From contig NZ_SDOY01000119.1 in NCBI RefSeq assembly GCF_004117935.1, forward strand, positions 1 to 64,000: a DNA stretch of 64,000 bases. Direction: 5' to 3'. Made by a program: the position numbers and the translations under genes. Shown one piece after another: positions 43,540 to 51,886 of the stretch (position 1 is its first letter; the number at the start of each line of letters is the position of its first letter). This DNA is from Streptomyces roseicoloratus (GTDB lineage Bacteria > Actinomycetota > Actinomycetes > Streptomycetales > Streptomycetaceae). Below the pieces are notes generated by a model. The model had not been told where the DNA came from. It was given only the letters and a program-made list of their open reading frames with translations, and searched no databases.

Positions 43540-44322
43540 GTGCTCGTCATGGTTCTCGGGTTGATCATCTGCGTCGGCGTGCTGGCAGGGCTGGCATGGC
43601 GGCGGTACCTCTTTCCGGGAAGGTGGGAACACGCCTTCGGCCAGAGGCACGCGGACGCCCGGAAGGTGTTGTCGGCCGCTCGTCGTGCGTACCGGGCCTG
43701 GGAACGCTCGAAGGCGCAGGCCGAGTCAAAGGCGCTTCGGGATGTCGAATCGGCCGAGGAGGCTCAGGAAGAGCGTCTGCGTCGGCTGGATCAGCGCATC
43801 GCATCGCTGAGCGACCCTGGCCGCGGACAGCGGGTCGAGGCCCTCGGGGAGCTGGTGCTGTTCCAACACGTTCTCGTTGTGCAGTCCTCCTCGGAGACGC
43901 GTTCGATCGCCTTGGCCGGCATGGAGGTCCGTTTCGAGGCCGGACAGAAGAACTACTCCGTCTACTGCACCGACGCCGACGGACACGTGTACCGGGCCAA
44001 GTACTCGCATCTCCCGTCCGGGCCCGAGAGCGATGAGCAGCTCTTCGACGAGGAACGGGTCCGCGACTTCGCCGTGACGATCCAGAACGCCGTCGCGCAG
44101 GAGAACGTCTTCCGTGCCCGCCTTCCACGTCAGCTGGAGGAGGCGGAGAGCAAGTGGGAGAAGGCGCAAGGCGACACCAGTGAAGCGGACGCTGCCCGGG
44201 AGCGTCTGCAGAAGCTTCGTCAGCGCAACGGCAGTGACCCTCGGGGCGAGAAGCTGGAAGCCCGAATGGCAGAGGCCTCCCGGGAATGGGAGAGGCTCAC
44301 CGGGCGAATTCCGCCCAGGTAG
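43540..44322 (+). CDS. Membrane-anchored coiled-coil protein, unknown
   Basis: A 260-residue protein with one N-terminal membrane span (MVLGLIICVGVLAGLAWRRY) and a large charged cytoplasmic part. Residues about 50-105 and 190-250 are rich in Glu, Arg, Ala and Gln with heptad character (ERSKAQAESKALRDVESAEE; RLPRQLEEAESKWEKAQGDT), so coiled coils are likely. The centre (about 105-175) looks like a compact beta-rich domain (YSVYCTDADGHVYRAKYSHL). No known family. The start is GTG 43540 after AAGGGGG; ATG 43549 is an alternative. Codon use is less extreme than that of core genes. Confidence 0.7.
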   Translation: MLVMVLGLIICVGVLAGLAWRRYLFPGRWEHAFGQRHADARKVLSAARRAYRAWERSKAQAESKALRDVESAEEAQEERLRRLDQRIASLSDPGRGQRVEALGELVLFQHVLVVQSSSETRSIALAGMEVRFEAGQKNYSVYCTDADGHVYRAKYSHLPSGPESDEQLFDEERVRDFAVTIQNAVAQENVFRARLPRQLEEAESKWEKAQGDTSEADAARERLQKLRQRNGSDPRGEKLEARMAEASREWERLTGRIPPR

Positions 44323-44789
44323 GTTCGGCTGAAGGGCGACCTCACGCGGCTGCGTTTGCTCGCAGGGCGTGCCTTCGCAGCGTCCCCGGGTTCGAGCACC
44401 CGCGTCGTCTCGTCTTTCCGTTCGATGGGGCATGGCCGGTGTGGGCGTGCCGATGAAGCGGCGTGGCTGGTGGGGGTGTGCCGACGGGACGCGCGGACTG
44501 GACGATCTGCTCCAGAGCATCCGCTGCCCGCGCGGACCAGGCCGGTCACGACTTCGCCGCCTTGTACTCCGGCCTGCCGGGGTCGGCCGAGCTCCACCCC
44601 TGCCTGCTTGGCACGGAACACCCCCGCGCACCAAGGAAGTTCGACATCGCCGACCGTAGCCGGGAGCGATTGACATCACTGGTGGGTCAATCGTCGTGAT
44701 CTTGGTGTTGGTCAGGGCGTGGCGCGCCGTGCAAGGGTGAAGCTCGTCCTGCCGGGCCATCCGGCATGCATTCGAGAGGCAGTCTTCCC
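44323..44789. other. Intergenic stretch with an operator-like inverted repeat
   Basis: 467 nt without a confident gene. CGATTGAC-N11-GTCAATCG (44667-44693) is a perfect 8-bp inverted repeat; its left arm includes TTGACA, a -35 consensus, about 100 nt before the carboxylesterase start. This would suit a repressor site over the esterase promoter, but no clear -10 box follows at 17-18 nt. Confidence 0.45.
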
Positions 44790-46292
44790 GTGGACCTCTT
44801 CAAGACGACGGGCGGTTCGGTCCGAGGTTTCCGGGCCGCCGCCGACGTCGTAACCGTTCTTGGAATCCCTTATGCGGCACCGCCGTTCGGCGCCAACCGG
44901 TTCCGGGAACCCCTCCCGGCGCCGGCATGGGCCGGGGTGCGGGACTGTACGGCCTTCGGCCCGATCGCCCCGCAGTCGGCGCAGCTGCCCGGTTCACCGG
45001 TGTGGTCGCCCGAAGACGAGGACATCCTCACCCTCAGCATATGGACCCCGGCTCCTGAGGGTGGCCGTCTGCCTGTTCTGGTCTGGATCCATGGCGGTGC
45101 CTACACCTTCGGTTCCTCGGCTCAGCCCGACTTCGACGGCACCACGCTGGCGCGCGCCCATCTGGTCGTGGTCACCCTCAACTACCGGCTCGGTTTCGAA
45201 GGCTTCGGCCACGTCCCCACTGCGGAAGCAACCTCCTACCCGGACAACCGGGGCCTGCTCGACCAGGTCGCGGCCCTGCGCTGGGTCCGTGAGAACATCG
45301 CCGCCTTCGGCGGTGACCCCGGCAACGTCACGGTCGCCGGCCAGTCCTCCGGTGCCGCGTCCGTCGCGTGCCTGATGGTGATGGACCGCGCCCGGGGCTT
45401 GTTCCACCGGGCCATTGCCCACAGCGCCGCCAGTCCCTACTACACCCGCGAGATCGCCGCGGCGACCACCCGGGAGATCGCTGCTGCGGCGGGCTGCCCC
45501 GCCACTGCGGAGGGCCTGACGTCCCTGACTCCGCAGGCCCTGGTCACCGCCTCCGACCAGGTGCTCGACGACTACCGGCGGAACCCCGCCTCCGGGTCCC
45601 GCCACTACGACCCGTCTCTGTACGCCCCCGTCCTTGACGGCGACGTCCTGCCCGTCGACCCCCTCACGGGGATGGCCTCCGGCGCGACCCGGGGAGTGGA
45701 CCTGCTGGTCTGCCACACCACGGAGGAGTACTGGCTGCTCGACGCCGTCGGCAGCAGCGCGAAGATCACCACGGATGAACAGCTGGCCCTCTTCGCCGAA
45801 GACTTCGGCCTCCCTGACGGTCTGGTGGCCGGCTACCGCGCTGCGATGCCCCACGCCCCGGTGCTCGACGTCTACCTCGCCGTGTTCGGGGACCTGCTGT
45901 TCGGCGAGTACAGCAATCGACTCGCCGAGATGCATGCCCAGGCCGGCGCCCAGGCGTTTCTGTCGCGGCTCGATCGCCGGCGCACCGGCCCGGACGGGGC
46001 CGTCCGGGCCTGGCACTGCGCGGACATCCCCTTCGCCTTCGGCAACCTCGACAACGGCTTCCTGGAGTTCCTCATCGGCGGCAGACCCACACCCGCGGAC
46101 CACGGACTGGCACGCCGCATGGTGCGCGCGTGGGCCGATTTCGCTGCCACGGGAAACCCCGGCTGGCCGTCGGTCGACAACTCCCCGGCCCAGGCGAGGA
46201 TATGGAGCACCGAAGACGCCCCTCTCGACGACACGGCTGCTGCTCCCCGTGCTCTTTGGGCCGAGGCCGACTTTCCCGTCCTGTGTCCGTGA
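44790..46292 (+). CDS. Type-B carboxylesterase
   Basis: A 500-residue alpha/beta-hydrolase of the carboxylesterase/para-nitrobenzyl esterase family. GIPYAAPPFGANRFREP near the start, oxyanion-hole loop VWIHGGAYTFGSS, EDEDILTLSIWTP, and nucleophile Ser186 in VAGQSSGAAS are all typical. The catalytic His is likely in AWHCADIPFAFG. No signal peptide is seen, so it is cytoplasmic. I use GTG 44790 because GAGAGG lies about 10 nt before it; ATG 44766 is in frame but lacks a site. An operator-like repeat lies upstream at 44667-44693. Confidence 0.9.
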   Translation: MDLFKTTGGSVRGFRAAADVVTVLGIPYAAPPFGANRFREPLPAPAWAGVRDCTAFGPIAPQSAQLPGSPVWSPEDEDILTLSIWTPAPEGGRLPVLVWIHGGAYTFGSSAQPDFDGTTLARAHLVVVTLNYRLGFEGFGHVPTAEATSYPDNRGLLDQVAALRWVRENIAAFGGDPGNVTVAGQSSGAASVACLMVMDRARGLFHRAIAHSAASPYYTREIAAATTREIAAAAGCPATAEGLTSLTPQALVTASDQVLDDYRRNPASGSRHYDPSLYAPVLDGDVLPVDPLTGMASGATRGVDLLVCHTTEEYWLLDAVGSSAKITTDEQLALFAEDFGLPDGLVAGYRAAMPHAPVLDVYLAVFGDLLFGEYSNRLAEMHAQAGAQAFLSRLDRRRTGPDGAVRAWHCADIPFAFGNLDNGFLEFLIGGRPTPADHGLARRMVRAWADFAATGNPGWPSVDNSPAQARIWSTEDAPLDDTAAAPRALWAEADFPVLCP

Positions 46293-46388
46293 GACGAGGT
46301 CCGCGCAGACCGGAGCACACGCCGAACTTCGACAAGATCGAGGCGATGACGCCCATCGCCGTTCCTCCATCAACGAAGGAGCTCGTCC

Positions 46389-46757
46389 ATGCTTGACGCG
46401 GCCACCGAACGGTTCGTCGACCGGGTTCGCGCCCTGCCACCCGAGTCGCTTGCCACGGCCTTCGACCGGATGGTCGACCTCCGCGCCGAAGGCGGCAGGG
46501 AAGCGAGCCGGGCAGCGGTGCCGTCCGCCGCCGAGAACTCCGAGTTGGACCGCCGGATCCGCACCGCCCTCCTCCCTCGCGCCGCCGAACTCGACGCGCA
46601 CCTTGCCGGGCTGCACTCCGACGCCCGGGCCGCGATCTCCACGGCGGCCCGAGGGATCCTGAAGCGAGGGAATCTGACCGCGGAGCAGTTCGAGGTGCTC
46701 GTGATCCCGTTCGTCGAGGTCGGGGTCGACGTTCCCGCTCACCAGGGTCGCGGCTGA
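46389..46757 (+). CDS. Hypothetical helical protein
   Basis: A 122-residue protein beginning MLDAATERFVDRVRALPPES, with GAAGGAG before ATG 46389. It is predicted mostly helical, rich in Ala, Arg and Glu, with no membrane span. No family was recognised. It lies 96 nt after the carboxylesterase gene and could be in the same transcript. Confidence 0.65.
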   Translation: MLDAATERFVDRVRALPPESLATAFDRMVDLRAEGGREASRAAVPSAAENSELDRRIRTALLPRAAELDAHLAGLHSDARAAISTAARGILKRGNLTAEQFEVLVIPFVEVGVDVPAHQGRG

Positions 46758-46764
46758 CGCGGAG

Positions 46765-46802
46765 CCCTGGCCCTCCAGAACCCTGGCCCTCCAGAACCCT
46801 GG
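46765..46802. repeat. Tandem 16-bp repeat
   Basis: Two exact copies of CCCTGGCCCTCCAGAA at 46765-46780 and 46781-46796, then the first six bases again. It lies just after the stop of the preceding small gene. Confidence 0.8.
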
Positions 46803-46929
46803 GCCCCCCGGGCCCGGCCCCGGTACTCTTCCCGGACGACAGGCCACCGGGACAGCCCGCTCCAACCGGCGCGCCGGGCGCGTCATTCGGCGTGTCGCTG
46901 CGACGCTCGCCGGTCCGAGGAAGGCACGC

Positions 46930-47241
46930 ATGACGACGTTCCGGAGTTCCGACTCGCTCACCTCACCCTTAGACGAGAACAGGCTGATCACGGTCGGCCG
47001 CGCTCTGTTCGCCACCCTCGCGGACGATCCGGTGCTGAGCATCGTCGAGCTCCCTGACGGCCTCGGCGTCTGCCTCGTGCATGCCGCACGTGGCGGCGGC
47101 AAGATCTACGTCGCGCCCGACGAGACGGCCCTCTTCATGGGTTCGGCGGTCGACTTCGAGGCCGGCCTCGAAGCCTTCCGTGGCGGCGTACGCACGCCGC
47201 TGGAGACGTTCGACACCGGTCGCGGGGAAGCGGACGCCTGA
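46930..47241 (+). CDS. Hypothetical protein
   Basis: A 103-residue acidic protein starting at ATG 46930 with GAGGAAGG before it. The centre SIVELPDGLGVCLVHAARGG then GKIYVAPDETALFMGSAVDF looks like a small globular beta-rich fold. No family or neighbour gives a function. Third-position G+C supports coding. Confidence 0.65.
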   Translation: MTTFRSSDSLTSPLDENRLITVGRALFATLADDPVLSIVELPDGLGVCLVHAARGGGKIYVAPDETALFMGSAVDFEAGLEAFRGGVRTPLETFDTGRGEADA

Positions 47242-47455
47242 TCGGTGAGAGCTCGCCCGCGGGGACCCGAGCCCCCCGACTCGCCCCATGCTCTACGAGG
47301 CGAGGCCCGACCCGGAGTCGGCCACCAGCTCGCCCAGCAGGCGACGCCGGGACGGTCGCGGAACGGATCACGCGGGTGCACCACGGTGACTTCGGCTCCT
47401 CGGGCGTTGGCGCGAAGGCCCGGCTCTCCGAATCCGCGGTGACGAGCCGGCGGCC

Positions 47456-47821
47456 ATGGTCGCGTGGCTGAGGCCCCGGCCCGGCGACTGGGACCCGTAC
47501 CTCGTCACCGCCGGCCTCGGCGTCCTCGCGGAGGCGCGTGAGGATTCCCCGGAGTGGCCCTTCGAGGGCAAGATCCTCGCGCGGGGAACGGTGCAGCTCC
47601 TTCGGCTCTACGAACGTCTCGCCCCCGTCATCGGAGTACGGGAAGCCGTCCTCGCCGTCCTCGCCGCGACCCCGATGCTCGTCCACCCGGTGACGATCGA
47701 CGGTACGACGCTGAACGGCGGAACCTGGATCCTCGACAGGCTCCGCGCACTGTTCCTCGTCCCGCCGGTCGAGGAGACGGACGACGCGGAGGCCTCCGGC
47801 GACGACCAGCCCGCCACCTGA
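47456..47821 (+). CDS. Hypothetical protein
   Basis: A 121-residue protein from ATG 47456: MVAWLRPRPGDWDPYLVTAG, with an acidic C-terminal tail (EETDDAEASGDDQ). It has hydrophobic helices but no clear membrane span. No family recognised. The ribosome site is weak and the 214 nt before it hold no gene. It is convergent with the next gene at 32 nt. Confidence 0.55.
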   Translation: MVAWLRPRPGDWDPYLVTAGLGVLAEAREDSPEWPFEGKILARGTVQLLRLYERLAPVIGVREAVLAVLAATPMLVHPVTIDGTTLNGGTWILDRLRALFLVPPVEETDDAEASGDDQPAT

Positions 47822-47853
47822 TCGCCCTGGCTCAGACGGGGCCTCGGGTGGTC

Positions 47854-48534
47854 TCAGGCGGGCGCCGTTCCGGTAGTGGCCTCCGCCTCCAGCGCGCGGG
47901 CCGCCGCCCGGCACTCCGGCGGCGCCTGCGGGTCCTCGCGGACGGCCCGCAGCAGGGCCGGGACCGGCATCGTCACGAGCCGGTGCCGCCAGGCAAGGTG
48001 CCCGTGCGCGGCTGCATACCGGGCCGTCAGGACCTCGGCGGGGGTCAGTTCGGCCCCGGACCGCAGCAGCAGCATCGCGATGCCGCGGTGCGCGAGCCCG
48101 TCGCAGATCTGCTGTGGGGTGACGTGGTTGCTGCGGTGGTCGTCGTGGACCTCGTACAAGAGGCCGTACACGAGCCGTTCCTCGCGCGGGGTGGCCGTGG
48201 CGGGCAACGGCGTCCGCCACCACAGCGACTCGATGCCGGCCGGAGAGACCGGCACGGGCAGGCCGCGGGCCGGCGGGCTCGGGGCCACCGCCAGTCGGAT
48301 CGCGCCGAGCGCGACCGCCCGCTCCGACAACGCGCGGTGGAACGCGAGCCCCTCGGCCGCCTCCGGCGTCAACACCGGCACCCGGGCCGCCTCCGCGACC
48401 TGGTCGGCGGTCGGCCCGTCCGTCCAGGCCAAGGTCAGCCCGTCCCGTGTGTCCGGCTCGACGGCGAAGGCCGTGCCGAACCGCTCGCCCAGCGCCGCCG
48501 CCAGAACCTCGAGCGCACGCCGAGCATCCGTCAT
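47854..48534 (-). CDS. Hypothetical protein
   Basis: A 226-residue cytoplasmic protein, MTDARRALEVLAAALGERFG, without membrane spans or recognised motifs. It contains GLAFHRALSERAVALGAIRL and RLVYGLLYEVHDDHRSNHVT, and a C-terminal Ala/Glu-rich helix. Good codon bias supports coding. The start ATG 48534 faces the 580-nt region before the persulfide operon, so it is divergent from that operon. Confidence 0.7.
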   Translation of the reverse strand: MTDARRALEVLAAALGERFGTAFAVEPDTRDGLTLAWTDGPTADQVAEAARVPVLTPEAAEGLAFHRALSERAVALGAIRLAVAPSPPARGLPVPVSPAGIESLWWRTPLPATATPREERLVYGLLYEVHDDHRSNHVTPQQICDGLAHRGIAMLLLRSGAELTPAEVLTARYAAAHGHLAWRHRLVTMPVPALLRAVREDPQAPPECRAAARALEAEATTGTAPA

Positions 48535-48952
48535 GCCCCCAATCTAGCCGCCGCCACTCGGAGTCACCCTGGAGAGAACCCGCTACGTGCCACGCGCCAC
48601 GAGGCCGGCCCTACAGGAGCGCCCTCGGCCTCCCCTCACCGGACCGAGGGCGGGACCGTGACCGGTCGGATGCGGGCGGGGGCGCGGCCGGTCACGCTGG
48701 GAGCATGGGTGGTCGGGCGCCCGGGGAGCCGGGCCGGCGTCCCGACGCGCGCCGTGAGCCGACAGCTCGGTACGGAGGGCGCGGAGGATTGCTGCCGGCC
48801 GCGCCGGAGCGCGCTCTCGGAGTCGTGGCGGGCACGGTCGACGAGACGGGTGCGGCCTCGCTGCAGCCCGTGCGCTGTCTCGGCCACCGCCTGCCGACCG
48901 CCACCCCGGCCGGAGCGTCGGGGACACAGAAGCACCCTGGGGATGTGGGGGT
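48535..48952. other. Intergenic stretch, possible decayed coding sequence
   Basis: No gene could be called. A plus-strand frame from ATG 48705 has some protein-like bias (LLPAAPERALGVVAGTVDET) but then runs through the following direct repeats, so it is not a convincing gene. Confidence 0.4.
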
Positions 48953-49037
48953 CGCCGAGCACCGGAGGAACGGTCGCCGAGCATCGCAGGAAGGGGGCGC
49001 CGAGCATCGCAGGACGGGGGCGCCGAGTGCCACAGAG
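48953..49037. repeat. Four direct repeats of 22-23 bp next to the CstR operator
   Basis: Units begin CGCCGAGCA/CGCCGAGTG at 48953, 48975, 48998 and 49021. The middle two share CGCCGAGCATCGCAGGA and a G run; the outer two are drifted. The last unit ends exactly where the first CstR-type operator begins (49038). Confidence 0.75.
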
Positions 49038-49090
49038 ATACCCCCCTGGGTATTGCTGTTAGGGTGGGTGACGAATACCCCCGGGGGTAC
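49038..49090. promoter_or_regulatory. Two CstR-type operators before the persulfide dioxygenase operon
   Basis: ATACCC-CCCT-GGGTAT at 49038-49053 and ATACCC-CCGG-GGGTAC at 49075-49090, spaced 37 bp centre to centre. The same ATACCC-N4-GGGTAT element lies before cstR at 52931. These match the known CsoR/CstR operator type, and the pair overlaps the promoter region of the operon starting at 49117. Confidence 0.8.
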
Positions 49091-49116
49091 ACCAATCCAG
49101 TGGAGGAGTCGCAGTC

Positions 49117-50481
49117 GTGTTCTTCGTCGACACCCTTGAGTTCGAGGGCCTGGGCAACCGCAGCTACGTGGTCGGCGGGCGCGCGGCCGCGGTGGTCATC
49201 GATCCGCCGCGCGACATCGACCAGGTGATCGCCGCCGCCGCCCGACGCGGTGTGCGCATCGCGTACGTGGCGGAGACCCACGTGCACAACGACTACGTCA
49301 CCGGCGGTCCGGAGCTGGCCCGCGTCACCGGCGCCCGGTACCTGGTGCCGGCCGCGGCGCACGTGTCGTTCGCCCGCACGCCGGTCGCCGACGGCGACAC
49401 CGTGGACGTGGACGCGGGTCTGGTCCTGCGGGCGATCGCCACGCCCGGGCACACCCCGCACCACACCTCCTACGTCCTGGAGCAGGACGGGCGCGGTGTG
49501 GCGGCGTTCACCGGCGGATCACTGCTGATCGGCACGGTGGGCCGCCCCGACCTGGTGGAACCCCGGCTCACCGAGCAGCTGGCCCGGGCGCAGCACGCCT
49601 CCGCCCACCGCCTGGCCGCCGAGCTGGACGACGAGGTGCCGGTGCTGCCCACCCACGGGTTCGGCAGCTTCTGCTCCGCCGCCCAGTCCGACGGGGGAGC
49701 GACCACGATCGGCAAGGAACGCACCAGCAACGACGCGCTCACCCTGGACGTGGACACCTTCGTCCAGCGGATGCTCGCCGGGCTGGAGGACGTGCCCGCC
49801 TACTACGCGCACATGGGCCCGGCCAACGCCGCCGGCCCCGCCCCCGTCGACCTCACCCCGCCGGCGCGTGCGGACGCGGGCGAGATCTCCGCCCGGCTGG
49901 CCGCCGGTGAGTGGGTGGTGGACCTGCGCAGCCGCGTGGCCTTCGCCGAGGGGCACGTGGCCGGGTCGTTCAACTTCGAGGGTGAGGGCAAGCTCGCCGC
50001 CTACCTGGCCTGGCTGATCCCGTGGGGCAAGCCCGTCACCCTGCTCGCCGAAACGCCCGCGCAGATCGCCGACGCGCAGCGGGAACTGGCGCGGGTGGGT
50101 ATCGACCGCCCGGCCGCCGCCGCCACCGGTGACCCGGCGGGCTGGGTCCAAGAGGGCGAGCAGCTCGCTTCCTTCCCGCGTGCCCGGTTCGCCGACCTCG
50201 CCCGGGTGCGCGAGCGCGGCGACGAGGTGGTCGTCCTGGACGTGCGCCGGGACTCGGAGCGTGTGGGCGGCTTTATCGACGGCTCGGTCCACATCCCGAT
50301 CCACGAGCTGTACGGCCGTATCGGCGAGGTGCCGGCCGGGACGGTCTGGGTGCACTGCGCCGGCGGGATGCGCGCGGCGATCGCCGCCTCCCTGCTCGAT
50401 GCCGCCGGCCGCGACGTGGTCGCCGTCGACGACGGCTTCGACGCCGCGACGGCTGCCGGACTGCCCCTCGCCTCCGGCTGA
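49117..50481 (+). CDS. Persulfide dioxygenase-like MBL-fold protein with two rhodanese domains
   Basis: A 454-residue protein of the ETHE1/CstB type, expected to oxidise persulfides to sulfite or thiosulfate. The metallo-beta-lactamase domain covers about 1-245 with ETHVHNDYVTGG (His55, His57) and ATPGHTPHHTSY. The site TGDxLxxG, whose Asp binds iron in ETHE1, reads TGGSLLIGTVGRPDL here (Gly for Asp). Rhodanese domain 1 (about 255-350) has no Cys in its loop (VTLLAETPAQ); domain 2 (about 365-450) has the active Cys in VHCAGGMRAA. The start is GTG 49117 after GGAGGAG. First gene of a CstR-controlled operon. Confidence 0.88.
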   Translation: MFFVDTLEFEGLGNRSYVVGGRAAAVVIDPPRDIDQVIAAAARRGVRIAYVAETHVHNDYVTGGPELARVTGARYLVPAAAHVSFARTPVADGDTVDVDAGLVLRAIATPGHTPHHTSYVLEQDGRGVAAFTGGSLLIGTVGRPDLVEPRLTEQLARAQHASAHRLAAELDDEVPVLPTHGFGSFCSAAQSDGGATTIGKERTSNDALTLDVDTFVQRMLAGLEDVPAYYAHMGPANAAGPAPVDLTPPARADAGEISARLAAGEWVVDLRSRVAFAEGHVAGSFNFEGEGKLAAYLAWLIPWGKPVTLLAETPAQIADAQRELARVGIDRPAAAATGDPAGWVQEGEQLASFPRARFADLARVRERGDEVVVLDVRRDSERVGGFIDGSVHIPIHELYGRIGEVPAGTVWVHCAGGMRAAIAASLLDAAGRDVVAVDDGFDAATAAGLPLASG

Positions 50482-50517
50482 TCCCGGCCGCTGTCCACGT
50501 ACGGAAGGAAGCGTGTG

Positions 50518-50883
50518 ATGTTCCTCTTTCGCCGAAACGGGCCCCGCGTCACGGTCGACGAGGCGCGAAGCCGTACCAGCGGCGACCGGCCCTCCGCCGT
50601 CCTGCTGGACGTGCGCGAGAAGCCCGCGTGGTGCGCGGGCCACGCCCCGGACGCCGTTCACGTACCCCTGACGGAACTGGTCGCCGGCTTCCCCCTGCCG
50701 GCCGAGACACAAGGGCGTCCGCTGGTGGTGATCTGCCGCAGCGGACACCGCTCCCGGCGGGCCGCGGAGCTCCTCGCCGAACGCGGGGCGCAGGCGGTGG
50801 ACGTCAAGGGCGGCATGAACGCGTGGGCCGCCGCCGGGCACCCGGTCGTCGGCGAACGCGGGAACAGCGGTCGGACAGCGTGA
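50518..50883 (+). CDS. Single-domain rhodanese sulfurtransferase
   Basis: A 121-residue rhodanese. The active-site loop is VICRSGHRSRRAAELL with nucleophile Cys, and DVREKPAWCAGHAPDAVHVP and VKGGMNAWAAAGHPV are family signatures. No signal peptide, so cytoplasmic. It probably moves persulfide sulfur between thiols and the dioxygenase. ATG 50518 (or GTG 50515) follows GGAAGGAAG. It ends in a GTGA overlap with the permease gene, so both are translated together. Confidence 0.92.
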   Translation: MFLFRRNGPRVTVDEARSRTSGDRPSAVLLDVREKPAWCAGHAPDAVHVPLTELVAGFPLPAETQGRPLVVICRSGHRSRRAAELLAERGAQAVDVKGGMNAWAAAGHPVVGERGNSGRTA

Positions 50884-51623
50884 CCGTACTCGTACTCGCC
50901 CTCATCGCCGGGGCCGTCGTCGGTCTCGCCCTCGGAGCCCTCGGCGGCGGTGGCAGCGTCCTCGCCGTACCGGCACTGATCTACCTGCTCGGCTTCACTC
51001 CGGCCGCCGCCACCACCGCCGGTCTGATCATCGTCACCGCCACCTCCGCCGTCGCCCTGTACGCCCACACCCGCGACGGGCACGTGGCATGGAAGACAGG
51101 GGCACTGTTCGCCGCGGCGGGCATCGTCCCCGCCTTCCTCGCCGGCGCTGCCGCCGGACGCCTGCCCGAAGCGGCCTTGACGGGGGCGTTCGCGGTCATC
51201 GCCGCGCTGGCGGCCCTGCGTATGCGACGTCCGTCCGCGGCCGTGCCGCCGGACAGGATCCGTCCCGGCAAGGCGGCCGGCGCCGGTGCCGGACTCGGCG
51301 CCGTGACGGGCTTCCTCGGGGTCGGCGGGGGATTCCTCGCGGTGCCCGCCCTGGTCGGCGCTCTGGGACTGGCCATGCGCCGGGCTGTCGGTACCAGCCT
51401 GCTCGTCATCACCGTGAACTCGTTTGCCGCGCTCGCCGCCCGCTCCGGCACCACCGGCGGGCTCCAGTGGGAGGTCATCGCCCCGTTCACCGGAGCCGCG
51501 ATCCTGGGCGCCTGGGACGGCAGACGCCTCGCGGCGAAGGTCTCCGGAAGCACCCTTCAGAAGGTTTTCAGCAGCATCCTGCTGGCGGTGGCGGCCTTCA
51601 TGCTCGTCGACGTGATCGTCTGA
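50880..51623 (+). CDS. TauE/SafE-family sulfur-anion permease
   Basis: A 247-residue membrane protein with about seven or eight spans and the internal repeat of the TauE/SafE family: ALGALGGGGSVLAVPALIYL in the first half and GAVTGFLGVGGGFLAVPALV in the second. These proteins export or import sulfite, thiosulfate or sulfonates. The start GTG 50880 overlaps the rhodanese stop. In this context, export of sulfite or thiosulfate produced by the dioxygenase is likely. Confidence 0.92.
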   Translation: MTVLVLALIAGAVVGLALGALGGGGSVLAVPALIYLLGFTPAAATTAGLIIVTATSAVALYAHTRDGHVAWKTGALFAAAGIVPAFLAGAAAGRLPEAALTGAFAVIAALAALRMRRPSAAVPPDRIRPGKAAGAGAGLGAVTGFLGVGGGFLAVPALVGALGLAMRRAVGTSLLVITVNSFAALAARSGTTGGLQWEVIAPFTGAAILGAWDGRRLAAKVSGSTLQKVFSSILLAVAAFMLVDVIV

Positions 51624-51886
51624 ACCCGAGGCCGCCGCCAACGCGGCCAGGGACCAGGGCAGCTCTCCGACCGGCGCGGCCCGCGGCATCTCAGGACCGC
51701 CTTCGATCTCCTCTCAGGACGCCCTTGGTTTCTCAGGAGCGCCTACGGGCCCTGCTCCGGACGGTCTCCGGCCGCTCGGGATCGCCTCCGGTTTCTCCGG
51801 ACCGCTCCTGTCTCTCCGGACCGCCCTCGGTCCGGCCCCCTCAAACAATCCCCAGTCCACCTCGGCACGCAAGGACGACCCCTGCC

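Noticed and set aside
44387..44402. CGGGT-TCGAGC-ACCCG, which looks like a tRNA T-arm (GGGTTCGAGCACCC)
   Set aside because: The loop has the wrong length, and no acceptor, D or anticodon arm can be folded around it, so no tRNA or tRNA-derived attachment site is supported.
48953..49037. Possible CRISPR-like array
   Set aside because: The units are directly tandem with no unique spacers and are degenerate; no cas genes are present.
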